Assembly: GCA_030158675.1 (NCBI GenBank)
Contig: JAOASL010000003.1
Span: 62,001-126,000, forward strand
Source of the DNA: Burkholderiaceae bacterium
GTDB lineage: Bacteria; Pseudomonadota; Gammaproteobacteria; Burkholderiales; Burkholderiaceae_D
Reading direction: 5' to 3'
DNA length: 64,000 bases
Shown here piece after piece: positions 50,637 through 59,355 of the stretch. The notes under the pieces are model-generated. The model did not search any database. It saw only the letters and a list, made by a program, of their open reading frames with translations, and had not been told where the DNA came from. The position numbers and the translations under genes are program-made. Each line of letters starts with the position of its first letter. Position 1 is the stretch's first letter.

Positions 50637-51665
50637 TCAGGCAGCAGCCAGATCGGCTTCAGAGGTGAACGAGTCGGCGTAGAACTCGTCTTCCGGTAGC
50701 TGGCACTGCGCGGTGAAGTCTGTCTGCGCGGCGTCGACCATCAGCGGCGCGCCGCACGCATACACTTGGTGGCCCGACAGATCTGGCAGGTCCTGCATGA
50801 CTGCGCGGTGCACGAAGCCAGTGCGGCCGTTCCAGCCGTCTTCCGGTAGCGGGTCCGAGATTACCGGCACATAGCGGAAGTTCGGCAGCGTCTTCGCCCA
50901 TTCTTCGCACAGCGCATGCATGTACAGATCCTTTGGCCGGCGGCCACCCCAGTACAGCGTGACCGGGCGCGTCGACTTCGAATGCGCCCAGTGCTCGACG
51001 ATCGCCTTGATCGGCGCGAAGCCGGTGCCGGACGCGAGCAGCACGATCGGCTTGGTCGATTCCTCGCGCAGGAAGAAGGTACCGAGCGGACCTTCGAAAC
51101 GCAGAATGTCGCGCTCTTTCATCGCGCCGAAAACATGGTCAGTAAATACGCCGCCGGGCATATGACGAAGGTGCAGGCTCAGCAACTCGTCCGAGTGTGG
51201 CGGCGTGGCGATGCTGTACGCACGGCGCTTGTTATCCTTCAGCAGAAACTCGACATACTGGCCGGCTTTGTACTGCATGCGCTCGGTGGCGGGCATCTGC
51301 AACGACAGGATCATCACGTCATCGGCCGCGCGCTCGAGCCTGGCGACGCGCACCGGTACTTTCTTGATCGGGAATTCGCCGACACCGAGCACTTCGCGCG
51401 CCTCGATGGCCACGTCCGATTGCGGCACCGCGCAGCAGAACAGGGTATGGCCGGCGGTCTGCTCGGCTGCGGACAGCGCGCGTTCCTGATGCGCGCCGAG
51501 TGCCACGCTGCCGGACACGAGCTTGCCTTTGCAGCTGCCGCACGCGCCGTTCTTGCAGCCGTAGGGCAGGCCGATGCCGGCACGGATGGCGGCCGCCAGA
51601 ATGGTTTCATCGGCTTCGCAGCTGAACTGCCGGCCGCTCGGGTTAACGCTTACCTGGAACGTCAT
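50637..51665 (-). CDS. Ferredoxin-NAD(P)H flavin reductase (AscD-like 2Fe-2S protein)
   Basis: A 342-residue protein with a plant-type 2Fe-2S domain at the N-terminus (Cys37, Cys42, Cys45 in PYGCKNGACGSCKG and Cys77). An FNR-type FAD domain follows (RRAYSIATPP) and then an NAD(P) domain (LLASGTGFAPIKAI, YACGAPLMV). It is annotated in relatives as CDP-6-deoxy-3,4-glucoseen reductase, but in betaproteobacteria without that pathway it is probably a general NAD(P)H-flavin or oxygenase reductase. The start is at 51665; the 83-codon upstream frame overlaps the divergent gene and is rejected. Its start is only 12 bp from the divergent epimerase gene's start. Confidence 0.87.
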   Translation of the reverse strand: MTFQVSVNPSGRQFSCEADETILAAAIRAGIGLPYGCKNGACGSCKGKLVSGSVALGAHQERALSAAEQTAGHTLFCCAVPQSDVAIEAREVLGVGEFPIKKVPVRVARLERAADDVMILSLQMPATERMQYKAGQYVEFLLKDNKRRAYSIATPPHSDELLSLHLRHMPGGVFTDHVFGAMKERDILRFEGPLGTFFLREESTKPIVLLASGTGFAPIKAIVEHWAHSKSTRPVTLYWGGRRPKDLYMHALCEEWAKTLPNFRYVPVISDPLPEDGWNGRTGFVHRAVMQDLPDLSGHQVYACGAPLMVDAAQTDFTAQCQLPEDEFYADSFTSEADLAAA

Positions 51666-51677
51666 ACAATCTCGCGA

Positions 51678-52595
51678 ATGAAAAACAATGGTCTGAAAAT
51701 CCTGAGCAGGCCGCGCCTGCTGGTGGTCGGTTGCGGCGATGTCGGCATGCGGCTGTTGCCACTGCTGCGCGATCGTTTCCGCGTGTTCGCCGTAACCAGC
51801 CAGCCTTCCCGCGTGGCCGAGCTGCGTGCCGCCGGCGCCACGCCGGTGGTCGCCAATCTTGACCAGCCAGACAGCCTGTACCGGCTGAAGGGACTGGCGG
51901 ACCGGGTTGTCCATCTGGCACCGCCGTCACCGGACGGGTTGACGGACCGTCGCACCCGACATCTGACCGCCATTTTACCCCGACACGGCAGCGTGGTTTA
52001 CGTCAGCACGACTGGGGTCTACGGCGATTGTGCCGGTGCCCGGTTCGACGAGACCCGGCCCGTGGCGCCGAAGAATGCGCGTGCGATCCGGCGCGTCGAT
52101 GCCGAGCGGGTGCTGCGGCGCTGGGCGTCGGCCGCCGGGGCGCGGCTGGCGATCTTGCGGGTACCCGGCATCTATGCGGCCGACCGTTTGCCGGTGGAGC
52201 GGCTGCGGCAGGGTACGCCGGCGCTGTTACCGGACGATGATCCTTATACCAACCATATTCATGCGGACGATCTCGCGAAGATCATCGCGCTGGCGCTTTT
52301 CCGTGCGGCGCCGCAGCGCGTGTATCACACGGTCGATGATTCGGACATGAAGATGGGCGATTACTTCGATGCGGTCGCCGATGCGTTCGGCCTGCCGCAT
52401 CCGCCGCGGCTGCCGCGCGCGCAACTGGTCGAGCGGGTGTCACCGATGCTGTTGTCTTTCATGTCGGAGTCGCGCCGTTTGCAGAACGACAGGATGAAGC
52501 GCGAACTGGGCGTGCGGCTTGGTTGGTCGACCGTCGCCGACCTGCTGGCCAATTTCGGTCCGCGCCAGGGGCAGCTGTTCAGTCCGACACGCTGA
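51678..52595 (+). CDS. NAD(P)-dependent epimerase/dehydratase-like protein
   Basis: A 305-residue extended SDR-type protein. LLVVGCGDVGMRLLPLL is a Rossmann motif, VVYVSTTGVYGDCAG holds the SDR Ser/Tyr region, and HIHADDLAKIIALAL is common in the family. The active-site pattern is of the YeeZ-like atypical SDRs. I chose the Met at 51678; the frame runs upstream through the reductase gene on the other strand. It ends by overlapping the convergent spermidine-synthase-like gene by 17 bp. Substrate unknown. Confidence 0.82.
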   Translation: MKNNGLKILSRPRLLVVGCGDVGMRLLPLLRDRFRVFAVTSQPSRVAELRAAGATPVVANLDQPDSLYRLKGLADRVVHLAPPSPDGLTDRRTRHLTAILPRHGSVVYVSTTGVYGDCAGARFDETRPVAPKNARAIRRVDAERVLRRWASAAGARLAILRVPGIYAADRLPVERLRQGTPALLPDDDPYTNHIHADDLAKIIALALFRAAPQRVYHTVDDSDMKMGDYFDAVADAFGLPHPPRLPRAQLVERVSPMLLSFMSESRRLQNDRMKRELGVRLGWSTVADLLANFGPRQGQLFSPTR

Positions 52596-53346
52596 CGGCC
52601 GACTTGATGCCGTTGACCCACGAGCGTGCCGGCAGTTTGCTCATGGCTTTGATCACCGCCGCGCGCTGATGCAGGTCGGCGAAGTCGAATTCTGGCTCGG
52701 ACTTGAATGCGATCACCACCACATTGCCGTCGTGGACTTCGGGCAGCGTCAGCACATGATCGAATGCGCTGCAGATGGCGGGCATGTTGCGCCGGAAGCT
52801 GGGATGGTCGCCGAACAGATTGATGGTCGCGATGCCGTCGTCGTTGAGGCAGCGCGCGCAGGCCTGATAGAACTCGGGCGAATCCAGCACCGGTCCGCGC
52901 GCGGTCGCGTCATACAGGTCGATCTGCAGCACATCGATCGACTTGCGATTGGCCGGGTCGCCGACGAACAGCGCAGCATCCATCTGCAATACCTGCAAGC
53001 GTTCATCGTCTTGCGGCAGATGAAACATGGAGTGACAGACGTTGACCACATTCGGATTCAGTTCGACGGCCACCACCTGCGCGTCCGGATATTCGCGATA
53101 GCAGAATTTGGTCAGCGCGCCGGTGCCGAGTCCGAGCTGCGCGATGCGCTGCGGTCGATCGATGAAGAGCATCCAGGCCATCATCTGCTGCGCATATTCA
53201 AGCTCGATCCAGTCCGGCTTCCTGACGCGCATTGCGCCCTGTACCCACTCAGTGCCGAAGTGCAGATAGCGCACGCCGTCGTGTTCGGACAGCGTGATCG
53301 GCGCGAATTTCGGTTGACGGCTCTTGGCGGCAGGGGGACGTTTCAT
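52579..53346 (-). CDS. Spermidine synthase-like methyltransferase-fold protein
   Basis: A 255-residue protein of the SpeE-like class. QLGLGTGALTKFCYREYPDAQVVAVELNP is the nucleotide/substrate-binding glycine loop and acidic strand; IDLYDATARGPVLDSPEFYQACARCL is the family's gate-keeping Asp region. It lacks an obvious full polyamine-binding set and is shorter than true spermidine synthase (about 285), so it may be a related transferase rather than SpeE itself. Ten bp separate it from the glycosylase gene upstream on the same strand. Confidence 0.8.
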   Translation of the reverse strand: MKRPPAAKSRQPKFAPITLSEHDGVRYLHFGTEWVQGAMRVRKPDWIELEYAQQMMAWMLFIDRPQRIAQLGLGTGALTKFCYREYPDAQVVAVELNPNVVNVCHSMFHLPQDDERLQVLQMDAALFVGDPANRKSIDVLQIDLYDATARGPVLDSPEFYQACARCLNDDGIATINLFGDHPSFRRNMPAICSAFDHVLTLPEVHDGNVVVIAFKSEPEFDFADLHQRAAVIKAMSKLPARSWVNGIKSAVSVSD

Positions 53347-53356
53347 GGCATGCTCA

Positions 53357-53851
53357 TCAGGACAGCAAAGCCCGCCACTTTACTAGCTTTTGGTCGAACG
53401 ACAGCTGCGCGTTCGCCGGTGACGATGACGGTAGTACCAGGGTGCGGAATCCGACCGCCTCGAATTGCGGCGCGAAGCGACCCGAGGCCTTGCCGTTGAA
53501 AGCGATTGTCTGCAGCGCGGGAAATCCCGTACGCAGAATCGAGAAGTCGGCGACCTGTGCGCGTCGTATCGATGCGTCCAGGCTGCCCTGGCGCTCGCAG
53601 GCGACGATCACGTCCCACAGCCCGATCCGGTGCCACGCGAGCCGCTCAAGGCGCGCTGCATAGTCGAGCCGTATAAGATCATCACTCAGTACGGCCGACA
53701 GCAGGCGCCAGAACTGGTTGCGCGGGTGGGCGTAATACTGCTGCGCGGCGAGGGAGGCCTCGCCCGGAAAACTGCCGAGAATCAGCAAGCGGGCGTCGGC
53801 CTGCATCGCTGGCGCAAAGCCAGTCAGCCGAAGGGAGACGGAAGAAGCCAT
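53357..53851 (-). CDS. DNA-deoxyinosine glycosylase (family 6 UDG-like)
   Basis: A 164-residue protein of the uracil-DNA glycosylase superfamily. LLILGSFPGEASLAAQQYYAHPRNQFWRLL near the N-terminus is the family 6 (hypoxanthine-DNA glycosylase) motif, with GSFPGE in place of the GxDPG loop of other UDGs. FNGKASGRF and LPSSSPAN toward the C-terminus match the second conserved loop. It excises hypoxanthine, the product of adenine deamination. Likely co-transcribed with the spermidine-synthase-like gene. The family is assigned by motif. Confidence 0.82.
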   Translation of the reverse strand: MASSVSLRLTGFAPAMQADARLLILGSFPGEASLAAQQYYAHPRNQFWRLLSAVLSDDLIRLDYAARLERLAWHRIGLWDVIVACERQGSLDASIRRAQVADFSILRTGFPALQTIAFNGKASGRFAPQFEAVGFRTLVLPSSSPANAQLSFDQKLVKWRALLS

Positions 53852-53926
53852 TAAGGAATTGTAGAGGGGCGGCTCAATGCGTGCAGGTTAGAATTCCCGC
53901 ACAAATTATTCCAGAGGAGACAGGCA

Positions 53927-54676
53927 ATGACCCAACCCATCATGCTCGTCACCGGCGGCAGTCGCGGGATCGGTGCTGCGACGGCATTGATTGCGGCGGC
54001 GCGCGGCTGGCGTGTCGCGCTGACCTACCAGAGCAACGCAGCAGCGGCCGATGAGGTCGTGCGGAAGATCGGCGCTGCCGGCGGCACGGCCATTGCCGTG
54101 CAGGCCGACGTCGGCATCGAGGCCGATGTGCTGCGCCTGTTCAGGACGGTAGATGATCAACTCGGCACGCTGTCGGTGCTGATCAACAATGCGGGCATGC
54201 TGGAGCAGCAGAGCCGGCTTGATCAGATGGAACTCGATCGCTGGCAGCGTGTGTTCAGTGCGAACGTGTTCGGCAGCTTCCTGTGCGCGAAGCAGGCGGT
54301 GCTGCGTATGTCGACCAAATACGGCGGCAAGGGCGGATCGATCGTCAATGTGTCGTCGGCGGCGGCGCGGCTCGGTTCACCGAACGAGTTCATCGATTAC
54401 GCATCCGCGAAAGGGGCGGTCGATTCGATGACGCTGGGACTGTCGAAGGAAGTGGCGGGCGAGGGCATTCGCGTGAATGCGATCCGGCCGGGATTGATTT
54501 ATACCGATATCCACTCGCTGGCTGGCGAACCCGGCCGCGTCGATCGCGCCAAGGCCGGTGTGCCGATGCAGCGCGGCGGTACAGCAGAAGAAGTGGCCGA
54601 GGCGATCATCTGGCTCGCTTCGGAGCAGGCGTCGTATGTCACAGGTGTTTTGATGGATGTGACGGGCGGGCGTTAA
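53927..54676 (+). CDS. SDR family oxidoreductase (YgfF-like)
   Basis: A 249-residue classical short-chain dehydrogenase. MLVTGGSRGIGAATAL is the NAD(P) loop, LINNAGML the structural NNAG, and the catalytic Ser and Tyr-x3-Lys are in VNVSSAAARLG and YASAKGAVD. RPGLIYTDIH is usual for the family. It resembles YgfF and glucose/3-oxoacyl reductases; the exact substrate is unknown. GAGGAGA precedes the ATG. Divergent from the glycosylase gene across 75 bp. Confidence 0.9.
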   Translation: MTQPIMLVTGGSRGIGAATALIAAARGWRVALTYQSNAAAADEVVRKIGAAGGTAIAVQADVGIEADVLRLFRTVDDQLGTLSVLINNAGMLEQQSRLDQMELDRWQRVFSANVFGSFLCAKQAVLRMSTKYGGKGGSIVNVSSAAARLGSPNEFIDYASAKGAVDSMTLGLSKEVAGEGIRVNAIRPGLIYTDIHSLAGEPGRVDRAKAGVPMQRGGTAEEVAEAIIWLASEQASYVTGVLMDVTGGR

Positions 54677-54719
54677 TGAGGTTTGCGTCGTTCGCACCGT
54701 TCGGCCCTGGGGCTTGGAT

Positions 54720-54743
54720 GGATCCCGGCGCATGCCGGGATCC
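54720..54743. repeat. REP-like palindrome
   Basis: GGATCCCGGC-GCAT-GCCGGGATCC is a perfect 10-bp inverted repeat with a 4-base loop in the gap after the SDR gene. Its GGATCCCGGC arms are the type seen in dispersed intergenic palindromes of betaproteobacteria. A copy count needs the whole genome. Confidence 0.55.
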
Positions 54744-54763
54744 GGCGTCCCTGACGTTCAACT

Positions 54764-55117
54764 TCAGGGCAAAATCTCCAGCACCCGTTCCAGCGGTCTT
54801 CCCAGCCGCGCTCCCCGCGCAGTGATCACTACCGGGCGGTTGATCAATACCGGATGCGTGAGCATCGCATCGACCAGTGCGTCTTCGCTTGCCGACGCGT
54901 CGGCCAGTTCCAGTTCACTGCACAACTTTTCCTTCTCGCGCAGCAGCGCGCGCGCCGGTTGTCCGGTCGCGCGGATAGTTGCCACCAGCGTGGCGCGATC
55001 TGGCGGATTCTTCAGATAGAGCACGATCTCCGGTTCGACACCGCGCTCCCGCAACAGCGCCAGCGCATTGCGCGAGGCGCTACAGTTCGGGTTGTGCCAG
55101 ATCGTCGCATCGCTCAT
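54764..55117 (-). CDS. arsC: Arsenate reductase (glutaredoxin-dependent), ArsC-like
   Basis: A 117-residue ArsC-family protein. The catalytic Cys12 lies in [17 protein letters not shown], followed by the helix with Arg residues. [11 protein letters not shown] and [12 protein letters not shown], with Arg in the anion site, match arsenate reductase (ArsC). No arsenite exporter is adjacent, and some ArsC-fold proteins (YffB/Spx-like) do not reduce arsenate, so function is likely but not certain. The start overlaps the htpG stop by 4 bp. Confidence 0.85.
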   Translation of the reverse strand: MSDATIWHNPNCSASRNALALLRERGVEPEIVLYLKNPPDRATLVATIRATGQPARALLREKEKLCSELELADASASEDALVDAMLTHPVLINRPVVITARGARLGRPLERVLEILP

Positions 55118-57027
55118 TTCAGTGCCATGCCGAGCAGCATGTCATTGAGCTTTTTCACGAAACCGGCCGGATCGGTCAGCTGGCCGCCTTCGGCCAGCAT
55201 GGCCTGGTCAAACAGGAGGCTGCTCCAGTCGTCGAATTTCGCGTCCTCGTACTTCAGACGCTGTACCAGCGGATGGTTCGGATTGATCTCAAGGACAGGC
55301 TTGCTGTCCGGGGCTTTCTGACCAGCGGCTTTCAGCATGCGCAGCAGGTTGCCGGACAACTCATGCTCGCCGGCGACCAGGCAGGCGGGCGAATCGGTCA
55401 GCCGGAAGGTCACGCGCACGTCGGCGGCCTTTTCCTCCAGGGCCTTCTTCATTTTTTCGACGAGTTCCTTGTACTCATCCTGCGTGGATTCTTTCTGCTG
55501 CTTCTCGGTGTCGTCCTCGAGCTTGCCGAGGTCGAGGTCGCCCTTGGCGACCGACACCAGCGACTTGCCATCGAAATCGGTCAGGAAAGACAGCATCCAT
55601 TCATCGACACGGTCGGTCAGCAGCAGTACTTCGACGCCCTTCTTGCGGAAGATCTCGAGATGCGGGCTGTTCTTCGCGGCGATCCAGCTGTCAGCCGTAA
55701 CGTAGTAGATCTTGTCCTGGCCGTCCTTCATGCGTGACACATAGTCGGCCAGCGCCACGTTCTGCGCGTCGCTGTCATTGTGCGTGCTGGCGAAGCGCAG
55801 CAGCTTCGCGATACGCTCTTTGTTCGTCGCGTCCTCGCCGACACCTTCCTTCAGCACTTGGCCGAACTCTTTCCAGAAGCCTGAGTACTTGTCCTTCTTC
55901 TCCTGCTCGTCGGCGTTGGCCAGCTCTTCCAGCATGCCGAGCACACGCTTGGTCGAGCCTTCGCGGATGACCTTCACGTCGCGCGATTCCTGCAGGATCT
56001 CGCGTGACACGTTCAGCGGCAGGTCGTTCGAATCGATCACGCCTTTCACGAAGCGCAGGTAAACCGGCATCAGCTGCTCGGCATCGTCCATGATGAACAC
56101 GCGCTTTACATACAGCTTGATGCCGCCACGCTGATTGCGGTCCCATAGATCGAACGGCGCGCGTTCGGGAATGTACAACAGCTGCGTGTATTCGCTGCGG
56201 CCTTCGACGCGGTTGTGGGTCCAGGTCAGCGGATCGGCGTAGTCATGCGACACATGTTTGTAGAATTCCTTGTACTGCGCTTCGGTGATATCAGTCCTGC
56301 TGCGTGCCCACAGTGCGCTGGCTTGATTGATGGTCTCGAACTCATCCTTCAGCATCATCGCTTTCTTTTCTTCGTCCCACTCTTCCTTGCGCATCTTGAT
56401 GGGCAGCGAGATATGGTCCGAGTACTTGCGAATGATGGAATTCAGCTGCCAGGCCGACAGAAATTCGTCCTCGCCTTCGCGCAGGTGCAGGGTGATCTTC
56501 GTACCGCGCTGCGGCTTCTCGAGGGCTTCGACGCTGAAGTCGCCTTCGCCTGCGGACTCCCAGCGCACGCCCTGGTCGGCCGGCAGGCCGGCGCGGCGCG
56601 ACTCGACGGTGATCTTGTCAGCGACGATGAAACCCGAATAGAAACCAACGCCGAACTGACCGATCAATGCGGCGTCTTTTTGCTGGTCGCCAGACAGTTT
56701 CGAGAAGAATTCGCGGGTGCCGGATTTCGCGATCGTGCCGAGGTGGTCAATGGCCTCTTGCTGCGACAGGCCGATGCCGTTGTCCGTGATGCTGATTGTG
56801 CGAGCGTCCTTGTCAAACTCGACCGTAATGGCGATTTCGCTGTCGCCTTCGAACAGGCTGGCATTGTTAATGGCCTCGAAGCGCAGCTTGTCGGCCGCGT
56901 CAGAGGCGTTCGAAATCAGCTCGCGCAGGAAAATTTCCTTGTTCGAGTACAGTGAATGGATCATCAGCTGCAGCAGCTGCTTGACTTCCGCCTGGAAGCC
57001 CAGGGTTTGTTTTTGTGCGACGGTCAT
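55114..57027 (-). CDS. htpG: Chaperone protein HtpG (Hsp90)
   Basis: A 637-residue Hsp90 chaperone with the usual three domains and ATP-dimer function. [44 protein letters not shown], then [12 protein letters not shown] and [16 protein letters not shown], form the GHKL ATP site. The middle domain includes [13 protein letters not shown]. The start at 57027 has CGAGGGC upstream; the 12-codon longer frame is rejected. A near-consensus sigma-32 promoter precedes it. arsC is coupled downstream. Confidence 0.98.
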   Translation of the reverse strand: MTVAQKQTLGFQAEVKQLLQLMIHSLYSNKEIFLRELISNASDAADKLRFEAINNASLFEGDSEIAITVEFDKDARTISITDNGIGLSQQEAIDHLGTIAKSGTREFFSKLSGDQQKDAALIGQFGVGFYSGFIVADKITVESRRAGLPADQGVRWESAGEGDFSVEALEKPQRGTKITLHLREGEDEFLSAWQLNSIIRKYSDHISLPIKMRKEEWDEEKKAMMLKDEFETINQASALWARSRTDITEAQYKEFYKHVSHDYADPLTWTHNRVEGRSEYTQLLYIPERAPFDLWDRNQRGGIKLYVKRVFIMDDAEQLMPVYLRFVKGVIDSNDLPLNVSREILQESRDVKVIREGSTKRVLGMLEELANADEQEKKDKYSGFWKEFGQVLKEGVGEDATNKERIAKLLRFASTHNDSDAQNVALADYVSRMKDGQDKIYYVTADSWIAAKNSPHLEIFRKKGVEVLLLTDRVDEWMLSFLTDFDGKSLVSVAKGDLDLGKLEDDTEKQQKESTQDEYKELVEKMKKALEEKAADVRVTFRLTDSPACLVAGEHELSGNLLRMLKAAGQKAPDSKPVLEINPNHPLVQRLKYEDAKFDDWSSLLFDQAMLAEGGQLTDPAGFVKKLNDMLLGMALK

Positions 57028-57076
57028 GTTGCCCTCGTTAAAAGTAATTACCTGAAAAATCACGAACTTTGCCGGA

Positions 57077-57104
57077 AATTGGGGGCGGCTTCAGGGTTTT
57101 CAAG
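57077..57104 (-). promoter_or_regulatory. Heat-shock (sigma-32) promoter of htpG
   Basis: On the minus strand CTTGAA (57104 down to 57099), a 14-bp spacer and CCCCAATT (57084 down to 57077) match the RpoH consensus CTTGAA-N13-15-CCCCATNT almost fully. It lies about 50 bp before the htpG start. Confidence 0.88.
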
Positions 57105-57158
57105 GGGTGTCGCTGTAAAATCCGGGACTCGATTTCGAACAAAATTTGCGGAGTGTTT

Positions 57159-57617
57159 ATGTCGATCCAACAGAAACTGCAGTCGCTCAACATTACCCTG
57201 CCGGCAGTCGCCACGCCGGCCGCAGCGTATGTGATGTACGTTCGCAGCGGCAACACGTTGTATGTGTCCGGCCATATCGCGAAAAAGGAGGGCAAACCCT
57301 GGGTCGGTCAGCTGGGCCGCGACATGACGACCGAACAGGGACGCGAAGCGGCCCGCGCGGTCGCGATCGATCTGATGGCAACGCTGAATGCCGCTTGCGA
57401 TGGTGATCTCGGACGTATCAGGCGCATCGTAAAACTGGTGAGTCTGGTGAATTCAGCACCGGATTTCACCGAGCATCATCTGGTGACAAACGGCTGCTCC
57501 GAACTGCTGAGCGAGGTGTTCGGCGACGTGGGCAAGCATGCGCGCTCTGCGTTTGGCGTTGCCCAGCTACCGTTGGGCAGCTGCGTCGAGATCGAGATGA
57601 TTGCCGAAATTGTCTGA
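57159..57617 (+). CDS. RidA/YjgF-family protein
   Basis: A 152-residue member of the RidA (YjgF/YER057c/UK114) superfamily. MYVRSGNTLYVSGHIAKKEGKPWVGQLGRDMTTEQGREAARAVAIDLMATLNAA fits the longer YjgF-like subgroup (about 150 residues). The usual catalytic Arg of RidA, near position 105, falls in a region ending GKHARSAFGVAQLPLG that keeps an Arg. RidA hydrolyses reactive enamine/imine intermediates; the subgroup's activity is less clear. GCGGAG precedes the ATG. Divergent from htpG. Confidence 0.88.
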   Translation: MSIQQKLQSLNITLPAVATPAAAYVMYVRSGNTLYVSGHIAKKEGKPWVGQLGRDMTTEQGREAARAVAIDLMATLNAACDGDLGRIRRIVKLVSLVNSAPDFTEHHLVTNGCSELLSEVFGDVGKHARSAFGVAQLPLGSCVEIEMIAEIV

Positions 57618-57673
57618 TTCCACGCGCCTGATCATCGGGCGCCCTCTGCCGGCTCACTGCTGACCCGGTCGGC

Positions 57674-57741
57674 AGGGGAGCATGGATTTGAACCACGCCG
57701 GCCGGCTTGGACACCGGACGGTCCCCGCTGGACACTCCCCT
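57674..57741 (-). other. tRNA-like cloverleaf (possible degenerate tRNA)
   Basis: On the minus strand a 7-bp acceptor-like stem (AGGGGAG with CTCCCCT) closes three hairpins. These are GTCC/GGAC (D-like, short loop), CCGG/CCGG (anticodon-like, loop TGTCCAAG with a CCA-like triplet) and CGTGG/CCATG with loop TTCAAAT. The last carries the invariant T-loop pattern GTTCAAATC. The 3' sequence after the acceptor is G then CCG, one base from GCCA. The D-loop is too small and the anticodon stem bulged for a normal tRNA. It is about 68 nt long. A pseudo-tRNA or tRNA-mimic RNA are both possible. Confidence 0.4.
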
Positions 57742-57877
57742 GTAGCGCGATCATGCGCGGCCCGGCGAAGTGGCGACTTGCGCCGGCGCAGGCGGCCGGT
57801 TCACCTGCTTGGCTGCCCTCAACCGGGATCGACGCCAGTACCTCCACAATCAGACAGCGTTTTGATCAGGGAGAGAT

Positions 57878-59065
57878 ATGGCACACCTGCCCGATGCCCC
57901 GCTGCCGCATCCACTGGCGGCCTTGCCGGGGACGATGGATGGCCTGCCGACGGAAGCCGGCGCAGGCATCATCAGCGAAATTCATGAATTCACCGTGCCT
58001 GCCTTCGCCGAGGCAGCGCTGGAGCGTCTGTACGGCAGCATGTACGCGTCGCTTCGCCATCTGCAATTGTGCGAAGCGGCCCAGCCGTTGCCGCATTCGT
58101 GGGTAGCTTATCGGCGCGGCGAAATCATCGGTGTGCTGCTGTTTCGGATGCGCGGCGTGCAGGCTGTCGTGCTGACTGAAATGTTCGCGCTCTCAGCAGA
58201 GGTGGCCGAAGAATTTTGCCGGGCGCTGTTTTCGCGCTTTGCGTACGCGCAGTCGGTGTGTTTCAACGCGGTAGTGCTGCCCGCGCCACTGCCGCGGCTG
58301 CCGGCACAGACTGCGGCCTTCTCTGAAAATTACGTTATCACCTTGCCGGACAGCGTCGATCGTTATTTGGCGGCGCTCGGCAAATCGACCCGCCGTACGC
58401 TGCGCGGCTACGGCAACCGTCTGCAGCGTGAATTGCCGGGTCTGCGCTGGGAGGCCCGGCCTGCGTCTGAGTTGCGTGCCGATGAGTTGCGCCGTCTGGT
58501 CCGGCAGCTGCAGGCGTTCAAGCGCGATAGCATGGCCGCGCGTGGCAAGCGCGCCGAGCTGTCGCTGCGCGATACCGCACGGCTGCTGGCGCTGGTCTCT
58601 GAGCGCGGGATCGTTGGCACGGCAAGCGCCGATGGCCGTCTTTGTGCCGGATCGCTCGCCTGCCGCTTTGGCGACAACTACGTGATGTTGCTGGCCGCCG
58701 CTGATCCGGCGCTGGAATCGTACCGTCTCGGGATGCTGTGTTGTTATTGGTCCGTCTGCGATTGCGTGCGCGACGGCGCGCGCGAGTGCCATCTGCTATG
58801 GGGACGCTATCAGTACAAACGGCAATTGCTTGGCGTCCCGCACGCATTGCACCGAGTGCTGGTCTATCGTTCGCTGTTGCGGATGCTGCTGTCGCCGCCA
58901 ACGGTGCTGGCGATGGCGTGGCTTCAGCTGCGCTATCGGGTACGCGACTGGCTGCTGGGTGATCCGCAAGAAGGGGCCGCCGGCTTGTCGTGGCTTGCGC
59001 TTGCGGGGGCGCGTGCGCGGCAGGCAGTGCCCGAGAGCTGGCGGCGCTGGCGTAAACGTGCCTGA
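57878..59065 (+). CDS. CelD/BcsL-type GNAT-fold acyltransferase
   Basis: A 395-residue protein. The C-terminal half contains LAALGKSTRRTLRGYGNRLQREL and, later, GLLACRFGDNYVMLLAAADPALESYRLGMLCCYW-like segments (58630-58760). These resemble the GNAT domain of CelD/BcsL (Acetyltransf_6) and the related FemAB fold. Such proteins are found in exopolysaccharide, cellulose or peptidoglycan modification. The C-terminus (residues 325-395) is basic and may contact membranes or nucleic acid. GGGAGAG precedes the ATG. It stands alone, 136 bp after the tRNA-like element. The acyl donor is unknown. Confidence 0.75.
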   Translation: MAHLPDAPLPHPLAALPGTMDGLPTEAGAGIISEIHEFTVPAFAEAALERLYGSMYASLRHLQLCEAAQPLPHSWVAYRRGEIIGVLLFRMRGVQAVVLTEMFALSAEVAEEFCRALFSRFAYAQSVCFNAVVLPAPLPRLPAQTAAFSENYVITLPDSVDRYLAALGKSTRRTLRGYGNRLQRELPGLRWEARPASELRADELRRLVRQLQAFKRDSMAARGKRAELSLRDTARLLALVSERGIVGTASADGRLCAGSLACRFGDNYVMLLAAADPALESYRLGMLCCYWSVCDCVRDGARECHLLWGRYQYKRQLLGVPHALHRVLVYRSLLRMLLSPPTVLAMAWLQLRYRVRDWLLGDPQEGAAGLSWLALAGARARQAVPESWRRWRKRA

Positions 59066-59355
59066 GCGACGTGCCCGATCACACCGGTGCCGGTGATCAA
59101 CCGCAATCAGCTGATTGCATCGATTGTCATGATTCCACGCTACCTGCGGCTCCGGTCGACTCCATGTTGATGTGGTGAATTAAAAATTCGGATTATGGAA
59201 AATTTATTTAAAGAAAAATTAATTTATAGAAATTAAACCTTAGTGTAATAACCACCTCGCCATAGTGGCAAAGACAGCAAATTGCGCGCTTGCTTTAATT
59301 CAACTGTTGTATCCTCTTTGTAATGATTCTTTTAAGCATAGAGATTTACAGTTAA
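59066..59355. other. AT-rich intergenic region before the signalling pair
   Basis: 290 bp without a gene. From about 59170 to 59355 it is strongly AT-rich (runs such as AAAATTTATTTAAAGAAAAATTAATTTATAG, shown in part), unlike the rest of the window. It likely holds the promoter of the binding-protein gene; several weak -10-like boxes are present and no single one stands out. Such a patch could bind a nucleoid protein such as H-NS/MvaT-like factors. Confidence 0.5.
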
